Source: AC-69 sp044869895 (GTDB lineage Bacteria > Actinomycetota > UBA4738 > HRBIN12). Taken from it: 10,166 bases of DNA. Shown piece by piece: positions 1 to 6,517 of this stretch. Made by a program: the position numbers and the translations under genes. The stretch lies in contig JBIOXZ010000170.1 of assembly GCA_044869895.1 (NCBI GenBank), positions 1 to 10,166 on the forward strand. The letters run 5' to 3'. The first letter of the stretch is position 1. Every line of letters starts with the position of its first letter. The notes under the pieces are model-generated. The model saw nothing but the letters and a program-made list of their open reading frames with translations, made no database searches and was not told where the DNA came from.

Positions 1-594
1 TGCTACCCGACGCCGGTCGTCCTCGGCCTCGCCCCACTCCGTGCCGCCGGGCTGATCGGGCCGGGGCCGATCGTGGTGGACGGCAAGGCCGGGCTGTCCG
101 GCGCGGGCAGGGCGCTCGCCGAGGCCACCTCGTACGCGGCGACCGAGGAGAGCGTTCGTCCCTACCGCTTCCCCATGCACCAGCACACGCCCGAGATGGA
201 GCGAGCCCTGGAGCTCGCCTCCGGCATACCCGCCGCGGTGTCGTTCGTCCCGCATCTCGTTCCCGCCGTGCGCGGCGTGCTCGTGACGTGCTACGCACGA
301 CTGGAACCGGGGACGACCACGGATTCGCTGTCCGGATGTCTCGCATCCGCGTACGCGGACGCGCCGTTCGTGCGGGTCCTTCCTCCCGGCGACATGGCCG
401 ACACCAAGCGGACCCGCGGGTCGAACCTGGTCGAGCTCCAGGCGGTGGCGGATCCCAGGACCGGGACGGCCATCGTCGCCGGTGCGCTCGACAACCTGGT
501 CAAGGGGGCCGCCGGACAGGCCGTGCAGAACATGAACCTCATGGCCGGGTTCGACCCGACGGCCGGCCTGACGGCGACGGCGGTGTACCCATGA
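1..594 (+). CDS. argC: N-acetyl-gamma-glutamyl-phosphate reductase, C-terminal part (5' truncated by window edge)
   Basis: This enzyme makes N-acetylglutamate semialdehyde by NADPH-dependent reduction of N-acetylglutamyl phosphate, the third step of arginine synthesis in the cytoplasm. Only the last 197 residues are in the window. The visible reading starts C-Y-P-T, the active-site motif (normally GCYPT), so the first codon is the catalytic Cys and the whole NADP-binding N-terminal domain lies upstream. Other family marks are DGKAGLSGAGR (fragment residues 27-37), HQHTPEME (60-67) with the conserved His pair, FVPHLVPAVRG, and the C-terminal QAVQNMNLMAGFDPTAGL. The frame is open from base 1 and ends in TGA at 592-594. 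That stop overlaps the argJ start by 4 bases, so the two genes are probably translationally coupled. Nothing in the visible part looks broken. The operon promoter and any ArgR operator must lie to the left of the window. Confidence 0.96.
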   Translation, partial: CYPTPVVLGLAPLRAAGLIGPGPIVVDGKAGLSGAGRALAEATSYAATEESVRPYRFPMHQHTPEMERALELASGIPAAVSFVPHLVPAVRGVLVTCYARLEPGTTTDSLSGCLASAYADAPFVRVLPPGDMADTKRTRGSNLVELQAVADPRTGTAIVAGALDNLVKGAAGQAVQNMNLMAGFDPTAGLTATAVYP

Positions 595-1784
595 GCGTGA
601 CCTTCGCCCGGGGATTCCGCGCGGCCGGGGTGACGGCCCGGATGAAACCCTCCGGCCGGCCGGATCTCGGCCTGCTGGTAGCAGATGAGAGCCACTCGGC
701 CGCAGGCCTGTTCACCACGAATGCGTTCGCGGCTGCGCCGGTCCGACTCTCCCGGCACCGGGTCTCCCGCGGCCGGGGCCGAGCGGTCCTCGTCAACAGC
801 GGACAGGCGAACGCGGGGACTGGGCTGTCGGGGGACAACGACGCCGAGCACTCGACGGCCGCCGTCGCCGAGCTGCTGGGCATCGAGCCCGACGAGGTGC
901 TGGCGTGCTCGACGGGCGTGATCGGCGAGCCGCTCCACATGGATCAGCTGCTCGCGGCGCTTCCCGGACTGGCAGGGGCGCTCTCGCCGGAGGGCGGCGA
1001 GAGCTTCGCCGAAGCCATCATGACCACCGATACGGTCTCCAAGCAGGCCCAGGCCGAGCGGGGCCCATACCGAGTGGGGGGCTGCGCGAAGGGCGTGGGC
1101 ATGATCGCGCCGGACCTCCATCTGGCCACGATGCTCGCGTTCGTTACGACCGATGCCCCCATCCCACCGCCCGAGCTTCGAACGCTCGCGGCCGAGGTGC
1201 TGGAACCGAAGTTCGAGTCGCTCACCGTGGACGGGTGCACCAGCACCAACGACACCGTCCTGGTCTTCGCGAGCGGCGCCGCAGGCGGCGACCTCGTCCT
1301 GCCGGGGACATCACCGTGGGAGGACGTTTCGGCGGCGTTGGAGGAGGTCGGCACCTCGCTCCTGCTCCAGCTGGCCACGGATGCCGAGGGGGCCGGCCAC
1401 GTCGTCCTGGTCGAGGTGTCCGGGGCCGAGTCTGCGTCGGAAGCCCGCATGGTCGCGAAGGCGGTTGCCGACTCGTTGCTGGTGAAGACGGCCGTGTCCG
1501 GGGGTGACCCCAATCCCGGGCGGATCCTCCAGGCGGTGGGGTCATCGGGAGCCTCGTTCCTGCCGCAGCTGGTCGACGCGTTCATCGGGGACGTCCAGGT
1601 GATCGCGGGCGGGGAGATCCCAACGGCGTACCTGGATACGGGCCAAGCGCAGGCCCGGGCGGCAGTGAGAGAGCGCGAGGTCGTCATCGCGATCTCGGTG
1701 GGGAACGGTCCCGGCACCAGCCGGGCCCTCGGCGTCGACCTGTCGTGCGACTACGTGAAGATCAACGCGGAATACTCGACGTGA
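591..1784 (+). CDS. argJ: Glutamate N-acetyltransferase (ornithine acetyltransferase family)
   Basis: ArgJ moves the acetyl group from N-acetylornithine to glutamate, so the acetyl group is recycled. Some members also use acetyl-CoA, which cannot be told from sequence. The 397-residue product is a normal length. Visible marks are LVNSGQANAGTG (68-79), the oxyanion-hole motif CSTGVIG (106-112), CAKGVGMI (165-172), the self-cleavage site LATML with the predicted nucleophile Thr180, TTDA, and the terminal motif NAEYST. The precursor should cut itself before Thr180 into alpha and beta chains. Between the conserved Pro174 and Ala-Thr there are four residues (DLHL) where the family normally has two, an odd insertion right at the scissile bond. 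The ATG at 591 overlaps the argC stop (ATGA). The same frame stays open well upstream inside argC, but homology begins at this ATG. There is only a weak ribosome site, which fits coupling to argC. Confidence 0.96.
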   Translation: MSVTFARGFRAAGVTARMKPSGRPDLGLLVADESHSAAGLFTTNAFAAAPVRLSRHRVSRGRGRAVLVNSGQANAGTGLSGDNDAEHSTAAVAELLGIEPDEVLACSTGVIGEPLHMDQLLAALPGLAGALSPEGGESFAEAIMTTDTVSKQAQAERGPYRVGGCAKGVGMIAPDLHLATMLAFVTTDAPIPPPELRTLAAEVLEPKFESLTVDGCTSTNDTVLVFASGAAGGDLVLPGTSPWEDVSAALEEVGTSLLLQLATDAEGAGHVVLVEVSGAESASEARMVAKAVADSLLVKTAVSGGDPNPGRILQAVGSSGASFLPQLVDAFIGDVQVIAGGEIPTAYLDTGQAQARAAVREREVVIAISVGNGPGTSRALGVDLSCDYVKINAEYST

Positions 1785-2683
1785 GCATCGGCTTGCCGCC
1801 AAGGATCCGGGAACGGACGGTGTCCAAGGCCCGGACGCTCCTCGAGGCCCTTCCGTTCATGCAGGAGCACTGGGGCAAGACCATCGTCGTCAAGTACGGC
1901 GGCGCGGCGATGGAACGTGCCCCACTGTCGAGGACGTTCGGGAACGACCTGGCGCTGCTCCAGCACGTCGGCATCCATCCACTGATCGTTCACGGCGGGG
2001 GGCCACAGGTGACGGAGGTCTCGGCCCGCTTCGGCCTTCCCACCACGTTCGTGGGAGGCCTCCGGGTCACCGATGAGCCGACGCTCGACGTGGCCAAGAT
2101 GGTCCTCGCCGGGAAGGTGAACACCGAGGTGGTCGGGACTCTCCTCGCCTGCGGGGTCCAGGCCGTCGGGCTCTCCGGGGTGGACGGAGGCTTGGTGATG
2201 GCCCGCCGGCGAGACCCGCCCGACCTCGGGTTCGTCGGGGAGGTGGTCCGGGTGAACGGCGGGGTCCTTCGGGCGCTGATGGAACAGCGGTTCGTTCCGG
2301 TGATCGCGTCGATCGCGATCGGAGACGACGGACAGGCCTACAACGTGAACGCCGACGTCGTCGCGGCGGAGCTCGCGGTGGCCCTTTCCGCGGAGAAGCT
2401 CGTGTACATGAACGACGTGCCGGGGCTGATCGGTCCCGAGGGCGACTTGCTCTCGGAGCTGGGAGTGGGGGAGGCCCTCGATCTGCTGGCCCGCCCGGAC
2501 GCCGTCGAGGGCGGGATGATCCCGAAGCTGGAGAGCGCCGTGCGCGCGCTGAATGCGGGCGTGCCACGCGTGCATTTCCTCGACGGTCGGGTGGAGCACG
2601 CCCTGGTGCTGGAGCTGTTCACGCCGGAGGGGATCGGCACGATGATCGCGGTCGACGCGCCGGGCGAGGAGGTGACGCCGTGA
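1781..2683 (+). CDS. argB: Acetylglutamate kinase
   Basis: ArgB phosphorylates N-acetylglutamate with ATP, the second step of arginine synthesis and the usual point of arginine feedback. It belongs to the amino acid kinase family. The 300-residue product shows the ATP-side motif KTIVVKYGGAAM (33-44), the glycine-rich VHGGGPQV (70-77), NVNADVVAAELA (188-199), KLVYMNDVPGL (206-216), MIPKLESAVRALNAGVPRVH (246-265) and the ending TPEGIGTMI. The N-terminal segment before Lys33 (TLLEALPFMQEHW) resembles the extra helix of hexameric, arginine-inhibited kinases, so feedback inhibition is likely (inference). The GTG at 1781 is chosen because it overlaps the argJ stop (GTGA) and gives full length. A second GTG at 1820 would remove 13 residues, has no better ribosome site and cannot be fully excluded. 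The 3' end overlaps argR by 4 bases. Confidence 0.95.
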   Translation: MSIGLPPRIRERTVSKARTLLEALPFMQEHWGKTIVVKYGGAAMERAPLSRTFGNDLALLQHVGIHPLIVHGGGPQVTEVSARFGLPTTFVGGLRVTDEPTLDVAKMVLAGKVNTEVVGTLLACGVQAVGLSGVDGGLVMARRRDPPDLGFVGEVVRVNGGVLRALMEQRFVPVIASIAIGDDGQAYNVNADVVAAELAVALSAEKLVYMNDVPGLIGPEGDLLSELGVGEALDLLARPDAVEGGMIPKLESAVRALNAGVPRVHFLDGRVEHALVLELFTPEGIGTMIAVDAPGEEVTP

Positions 2684-3153
2684 ACCGCAACGGCGGCACC
2701 AAAGCCCGGCGGCAACAGGCCATCCTGTCGCTCCTGGGGCGGGAGCGGCTGGGCTCCCAGGAGGACATCCGGGCCCGCCTTCGGCGCATGGGTCTGCCGG
2801 CCACCCAGTCCACGATCTCCCGGGACATCGAGGAGCTCGGGCTGGCTCGCGTGCACGATCAGGAGGGCGTGCGCTACGTCGTTCCCGGCCGGGGCATTTC
2901 GAGCGCGCCGGCGAACCTGCTCCGGCACGCCCTCCAGGAGTTCGCCCTCTCGTTCGTCGCGGCGAACCGCCTGTTGCTCGTGCGGACCCCGCCCGGCGCG
3001 GCAAGCGCCCTTGCAGAGGCCATCGACACCGGTCCGGTGGCCGGGGTGGCCGGGACGGTGGCCGGCGACAACACGATCCTAGTCGTCCCGGCGGACGGGG
3101 TCTCGGCCCGCTCGGTGGAACGGGCATTGCGAAAGGCCATGACAGAGCGATGA
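2680..3153 (+). CDS. argR: Arginine repressor ArgR
   Basis: This is the arginine-responsive transcription regulator of arg genes, usually a hexamer that binds ARG boxes when loaded with arginine. The 157-residue product has a winged helix-turn-helix at about 8-68, with the signature SQEDIRARLRRMG and TQSTISRDIEELGL (42-55). A linker follows, then the C-terminal ligand-binding and oligomerisation domain (about 78-157). The ligand motif reads GTVAGDNTILVVP (125-137). Most ArgR proteins have two Asp here (GDDT), so Asn131 replaces the second Asp. The GTG start at 2680 overlaps the argB stop (GTGA). A strong ribosome site, AGGAGGT at 2667-2673, sits 6 bases upstream and decides this start. Its place inside the operon implies autoregulation together with the enzymes it controls. 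I saw no clear ARG box in the 31-base gap to argG, so the operator is probably upstream of argC. Confidence 0.95.
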   Translation: MNRNGGTKARRQQAILSLLGRERLGSQEDIRARLRRMGLPATQSTISRDIEELGLARVHDQEGVRYVVPGRGISSAPANLLRHALQEFALSFVAANRLLLVRTPPGAASALAEAIDTGPVAGVAGTVAGDNTILVVPADGVSARSVERALRKAMTER

Positions 3154-3184
3154 CCGGCGCTACGAACTCGATGGAGGACGAAAC

Positions 3185-4372
3185 ATGAGGCGGGCGGTGC
3201 TGGCGTACTCCGGTGGCCTGGACACCTCGGTCACCATCCGGTGGTTGGTCGAGCAGGGCTACGACGTCTTCGCCGTCGCGGTTGACGTGGGGCAACACGA
3301 AGACTTCGACGTCATCCAGGAGCGCGGCCTCCTGGCGGGGGCGGCCGAGGTCCGGGTTATCCCGGCCGTGGATCGATTCGCGGGGCAGTTCCTGACCCGG
3401 GCGGTCAAGGCGAACGCCCTGTACGAGGGGAAGTATCCGCTGGTGTCGTCTCTCGCCCGGCCGCTCATCGCCGACGAGGTGGTCAAGGTGGCACGAGAGG
3501 TCGGTGCCGGTGCCGTTGCTCATGGCTGCACCGGGAAGGGCAACGACCAGGTCCGATTCGAGGTCTCCTTCGTCGTCCTCGCACCGGACCTGCAGGTCCT
3601 CGCGCCGATCCGGGACGCCGCCATTCCCCGGGAGAAGGCCCTGGGCCTGGCGGCCGAGTGGGGGATCCCGATCAGCCAGGTGGCGATGGCGTATTCGATC
3701 GACGAGAACCTATGGGGGCGGACCGTGGAGTGCGGCCCGCTCGAGGATCCGTGGGTGGCGCCACCCGAGGATGCGTTCACCCGGACCGCCGCCATGCCGG
3801 AACTGCCCTCCGAACCCACCGAGATCGCCGTCGGATTCGAGCGAGGCGTTCCCGTGATGCTCGACGGCGACCTCACGGCGCTCCCGGACCTGATCCGCGC
3901 CGTGGACGCGCTCGGCGGCCGGTACGGCTTCGGGCGGGTGGACATGATCGAGAACCGCAGGGTCGGGATCAAGTCGCGCGAGCTCTACGAGGTGCCCGGG
4001 GCGCTCGCGCTCATCGCGGCTCACCGGGCCCTGGAAGATCTGACCCTGGAGCGCGAGGTGGCCCATGCGAAGCCCGCGATCGAACAGCGGTGGGCCGAAC
4101 TCGTTTACGACGGGCTGTGGTTCTCGCCGCTTCGCGCGGCGCTCGATGCATTCGTCGACTCGACCCAGGAACACGTGAGCGGCGAGGTCCGACTTCGCTT
4201 CTCGCCGGGTGGGTGCATGGTGGTCGGGCGGCGCTCGGATGCCTCGCTCTACGACATCGGACTGGCGACGTACGGACCGGAGGACGCCTTCGACCATCGG
4301 CATGCCGACGGCTTCATCAGGTTGTGGGCCATGCCTCTCAAGGTATGGTCCGCTCGGCAGGGGCGCCGATGA
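3185..4372 (+). CDS. argG: Argininosuccinate synthase
   Basis: ArgG joins citrulline and aspartate using ATP (to AMP and PPi) to make argininosuccinate in the cytoplasm. The 395-residue product is the usual length. It begins with the N-type ATP pyrophosphatase loop AYSGGLDTS (7-15), followed by VAVDVGQ, LYEGKYPLVSSLARPLIA (79-96), HGCTGKGNDQVRFE (113-126), and SIDENLWGRTVECGPLEDPW (171-190). All are standard substrate and nucleotide-binding motifs, and no key residue appears missing. The ATG at 3185 has a good ribosome site, GGAGG at 3173-3177, 7 bases upstream. The 31-base gap after argR contains this site and no visible promoter, so argG is most likely transcribed with the upstream genes. 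The last 4 bases overlap argH (ATGA). Confidence 0.97.
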   Translation: MRRAVLAYSGGLDTSVTIRWLVEQGYDVFAVAVDVGQHEDFDVIQERGLLAGAAEVRVIPAVDRFAGQFLTRAVKANALYEGKYPLVSSLARPLIADEVVKVAREVGAGAVAHGCTGKGNDQVRFEVSFVVLAPDLQVLAPIRDAAIPREKALGLAAEWGIPISQVAMAYSIDENLWGRTVECGPLEDPWVAPPEDAFTRTAAMPELPSEPTEIAVGFERGVPVMLDGDLTALPDLIRAVDALGGRYGFGRVDMIENRRVGIKSRELYEVPGALALIAAHRALEDLTLEREVAHAKPAIEQRWAELVYDGLWFSPLRAALDAFVDSTQEHVSGEVRLRFSPGGCMVVGRRSDASLYDIGLATYGPEDAFDHRHADGFIRLWAMPLKVWSARQGRR

Positions 4373-5793
4373 GCCACCCACATCCTCCCGGGACGGAAGC
4401 CGACGATCCGCTTTGGGGTGGGCGGTTCGACACGGCGCCGGCTCCGGAGGCCGGTGCGCTTTCGCGGAGCCTGTCCATCGACGTTCGCCTCGCGCCACAG
4501 GACGTCGAATCCTCCGTCGCGCACGTGCGCGCGCTCGAGGACACGGGACTGCTTTCCTCCGGCGAGGCGGCGGCCCTGGAGAAGGCGCTCCGTGAGGTGG
4601 GAGAGGAGATCGCCACCGATCGCTTCGCGTTCCACTCCGCCGACGAGGATGTACATTCGGCCGTTGAGCGGGGAGTGACGGAGCGCCTGGGTGACGTCGG
4701 CGCCAAGCTGCATGCCGGCCGGAGCCGGAACGACCTGGTCGTCACGGACCTGCGCCTGTGGCTCCTCGCCGCGGCACGGCGGATCGACGCGGGGACCATC
4801 CGCCTGATGCGGGCGCTCATCGCGAGCGGCAGTGACCATGCCGACACGGTCATGCCGGGAACTACCCACGGCAGGGCGGCGCAGCCCGTCACGCTCGGCC
4901 ACCATCTGCTGGCCCACGCCTGGGCGCTGCTCAGGGACCTCGACCGATTGGACCAGTGGGCGGCCAGGTCGAGCGTTTCCGCGCTGGGGGCCGGGGCCCT
5001 GGCCACCTCGATGCTCGGGCTGGATCCCGTCACCACTGCCGGCCGCCTGGGACTGGACCGAGCCTTTGCGAACTCGATCGACGCGGTGTCGGACAGGGAC
5101 TTCGTTCAGGAGTTCGTGGCCGATGCGGCCATCCTCGGAACGCACTTGTCTCGGCTGGCCGCCGACCTCGTCCGGTGGACCGAGGAGTCGCTCGGGTGGG
5201 CATCGATCGACGACGCGTACGCCACGGGGTCGAGCATGATGCCCCAGAAGCGGAACCCCGACGTGGCCGAGCTCGCTCGGGCCAAAGCGGCACGGTTGGG
5301 CGGCAACTTCGTCGCGATGACGACGATGCTCGCCGGCCTGCCTCTCGGCTATCACCGAGACCTCCAGGAGGACAAGGGGCCGGCGTTCGATGCGGCGGAC
5401 ACACTCGAGGTCACGCTCGGCGCGTTGGCCGGATGCATGGAGACGCTTCGCTTCGACGAGGTCGTGATGCGGGAGGCCGCCGAGGGCGAGGCCCTGTACG
5501 CGACCGACCTGGCCGAGGAGCTGGTCCGGGCCGGCGTGCCGTTCCGCCAGGCCCATCGGCGGATCGGCGCGATGCTGAAGCGACTCGACGCCGAGCACCG
5601 GTCGTTCCGCTCGCTCCGACCCGACGAATGGAGCGACCTGGGGCTGCCCGAAGGTGGGTCGCTCCTCGACCCCGACCGGTCGGTGCGGGCCCGGTCGATG
5701 CCGGGCGGGCCCTCGCCGGGGAGCGTGCTGGCGCAGGCCCAGGCGATCGAGGCCGCGCTCGCGTCCCGGAACCACGATGCTCGGATGTCGTAG
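4369..5793 (+). CDS. argH: Argininosuccinate lyase
   Basis: ArgH splits argininosuccinate into arginine and fumarate, the last step of the pathway. It belongs to the fumarase/aspartase superfamily and acts as a homotetramer. The 474-residue product contains DPLWGGRF near the N-terminus (13-20), DEDVHSAVE (92-100), HAGRSRND (115-122), the catalytic-base region TTHGRAAQP (165-173, His167), NSIDAVSDRDF (235-245), the superfamily signature GSSMMPQKRNPD (287-298) with the active-site Ser, and YHRDLQEDK (331-339). Catalytic and substrate residues are present. However, several near-invariant positions differ from the usual ASL: Leu123 replaces Gln after SRND, GR replaces the usual LQ after the catalytic TH, and His332 replaces Asn after Tyr331. 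The ATG at 4369 overlaps the argG stop and has AGGGG at 4359-4363. The long upstream extension of this frame is a shadow inside argG. No clear terminator follows the TAG stop. Confidence 0.95.
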   Translation: MSHPHPPGTEADDPLWGGRFDTAPAPEAGALSRSLSIDVRLAPQDVESSVAHVRALEDTGLLSSGEAAALEKALREVGEEIATDRFAFHSADEDVHSAVERGVTERLGDVGAKLHAGRSRNDLVVTDLRLWLLAAARRIDAGTIRLMRALIASGSDHADTVMPGTTHGRAAQPVTLGHHLLAHAWALLRDLDRLDQWAARSSVSALGAGALATSMLGLDPVTTAGRLGLDRAFANSIDAVSDRDFVQEFVADAAILGTHLSRLAADLVRWTEESLGWASIDDAYATGSSMMPQKRNPDVAELARAKAARLGGNFVAMTTMLAGLPLGYHRDLQEDKGPAFDAADTLEVTLGALAGCMETLRFDEVVMREAAEGEALYATDLAEELVRAGVPFRQAHRRIGAMLKRLDAEHRSFRSLRPDEWSDLGLPEGGSLLDPDRSVRARSMPGGPSPGSVLAQAQAIEAALASRNHDARMS

Positions 5794-5834
5794 AAGTCTC
5801 GGTGGGAACGAAGCCGTGTCCCGCATTCGGCCGT

Positions 5835-5875
5835 AGACCTCGCAGGTCCCCAACGAGACGTAGGAGGTCTCCGAA
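5835..5875 (+). promoter_or_regulatory. Leader of the lipoprotein gene: Shine-Dalgarno with alternative hairpins
   Basis: A perfect ribosome site, AGGAGGT at 5862-5868, lies 7 bases before the ATG at 5876. AGACCTC (5835-5841) is exactly complementary to GAGGTCT (5864-5870), so a 7-pair stem could hide this site. Most of the same upstream arm can instead pair with the adjacent AGGTC (5836-5840 with 5844-5848, loop CGC), which would free the site. A third small stem, GAGAC with GTCTC (5855-5859 and 5867-5871), also covers part of it. The pairings are read directly; a regulatory role is inference, and short complements are common in GC-rich DNA. Confidence 0.35.
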
Positions 5876-6418
5876 ATGAGGCTGAACGACCGAAGCAGAC
5901 GCCCGGGTCTGCCGACGATCGCTCTGGCTGCCCTGCTCCTGGCGGCGTGCGGTCGCGGCAATAGCGGCACGTCGTCCGGGGGCGACTCCACATCGCCGCC
6001 GGGAACGGCGCTCTCCGTCCAGACGGACTCGATCTCCGGCATCGGGACCGTACTTGCGAACAACGCCGGCCTGACGCTGTACCACAACACCAAGGAGAGC
6101 GGGAGCACGATCGTGTGCACGGGAGGATGCGTTTCGGTCTGGCCGCCGGTTCTCGTGACGGGTTCGCTCCCGCAAGGCACCGGGATGATCAAGGGAACAT
6201 TCGGGACGATCATGCGTCCGGACGGCTCCACGCAACTCACGATCAACGGCATGCCCCTGTACACATACTCCGGCGACTCGGGGTCGGGCCAGGCCAGCGG
6301 GCAGGGGATCCAGGGCGTGTGGTTCGCGGTGACCCCCTCCGGCACCAGCACGTCGGCGGGTGGGAGCGGCGGTTCGTCTGGGGGTGGCGGCGGTGGTTAC
6401 GGAGGCTACGGCTCCTAG
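5876..6418 (+). CDS. Secreted lipoprotein with two Lipoprotein_15/COG4315-type repeats and a Gly/Tyr-rich tail
   Basis: The 180-residue product has a basic N-terminus, a hydrophobic stretch (about 13-24) and a clear lipobox LAAC with the lipidated Cys at 25, so it should be anchored on the outer face of the membrane. After a Ser/Thr/Gly linker there are two copies of the 'secreted repeat of unknown function' pattern. Copy 1 is at about 55-93 (GIGTVLANNAGLTLYHNT, then CTGGC at 81-85 and VWPPVLV). Copy 2 is at about 107-152 (GTIMRPDGSTQLTINGMPLY, then GQGIQGVWFAV). The molecular function of this family is not established. The last 20 or so residues are almost only Gly, Ser and Tyr (GGGGGGYGGYGS), which is unusual and looks disordered. 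The ATG is set by an ideal ribosome site (AGGAGGT, 7-base spacing). It stands 82 bases after argH and may be a separate transcription unit, though no promoter is obvious. The family call is solid; the role is unknown. Confidence 0.88.
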   Translation: MRLNDRSRRPGLPTIALAALLLAACGRGNSGTSSGGDSTSPPGTALSVQTDSISGIGTVLANNAGLTLYHNTKESGSTIVCTGGCVSVWPPVLVTGSLPQGTGMIKGTFGTIMRPDGSTQLTINGMPLYTYSGDSGSGQASGQGIQGVWFAVTPSGTSTSAGGSGGSSGGGGGGYGGYGS

Positions 6419-6465
6419 CCTGTCATCGGCGGGCCGGTCGTCGAAAGCGCTCCACCCGACCTTGT

Positions 6466-6504
6466 AAGCGCCCGCTTGACGGATCCCCACCATAGGCGTG
6501 TGCT
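6466..6504 (+). promoter_or_regulatory. Possible promoter/operator of the P450 gene
   Basis: AAGCG and CGCTT (6466-6470 and 6473-6477) form a short palindrome around CC. The right arm runs into TTGACG (6476-6481), a good -35 hexamer. At a 17-base spacing the -10 position reads TGTGCT (6499-6504), which matches the consensus only in part. A palindrome over a -35 box would suit a repressor site, but no regulator gene is adjacent. The 99-base gap between lipoprotein and P450 shows nothing else clear. Confidence 0.28.
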
Positions 6505-6517
6505 TCGACTCGAGAGG

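Noticed and set aside
3154..3184. A promoter or ARG box between argR and argG
   Set aside because: The 31 bases hold the argG ribosome site but no -35/-10 pair and no ARG-box-like palindrome.
1751..3523. A 590-codon open frame on the - strand opposite argB, argR and argG
   Set aside because: Same artefact: no domain, Pro/Arg-rich, and the + strand genes are certain.
5804..5832. GGGAAC as an ECF sigma -35 element before the lipoprotein gene
   Set aside because: No matching GTC/GTT-type -10 element at 16-17 bases downstream.
4249..6351. A 700-codon open frame on the - strand across argG, argH and the lipoprotein gene
   Set aside because: It crosses three well-identified genes on the other strand, has low-complexity Arg/Pro/Gly-rich sequence and no motif. 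It is the usual effect of high GC content.
6403..6421. Stem AGGCTA/TAGCCT over the lipoprotein stop codon as a terminator
   Set aside because: Only 6 pairs with a 7-base loop, a competing GGAG/CTCC pairing, and no T run afterwards. Too weak to call.
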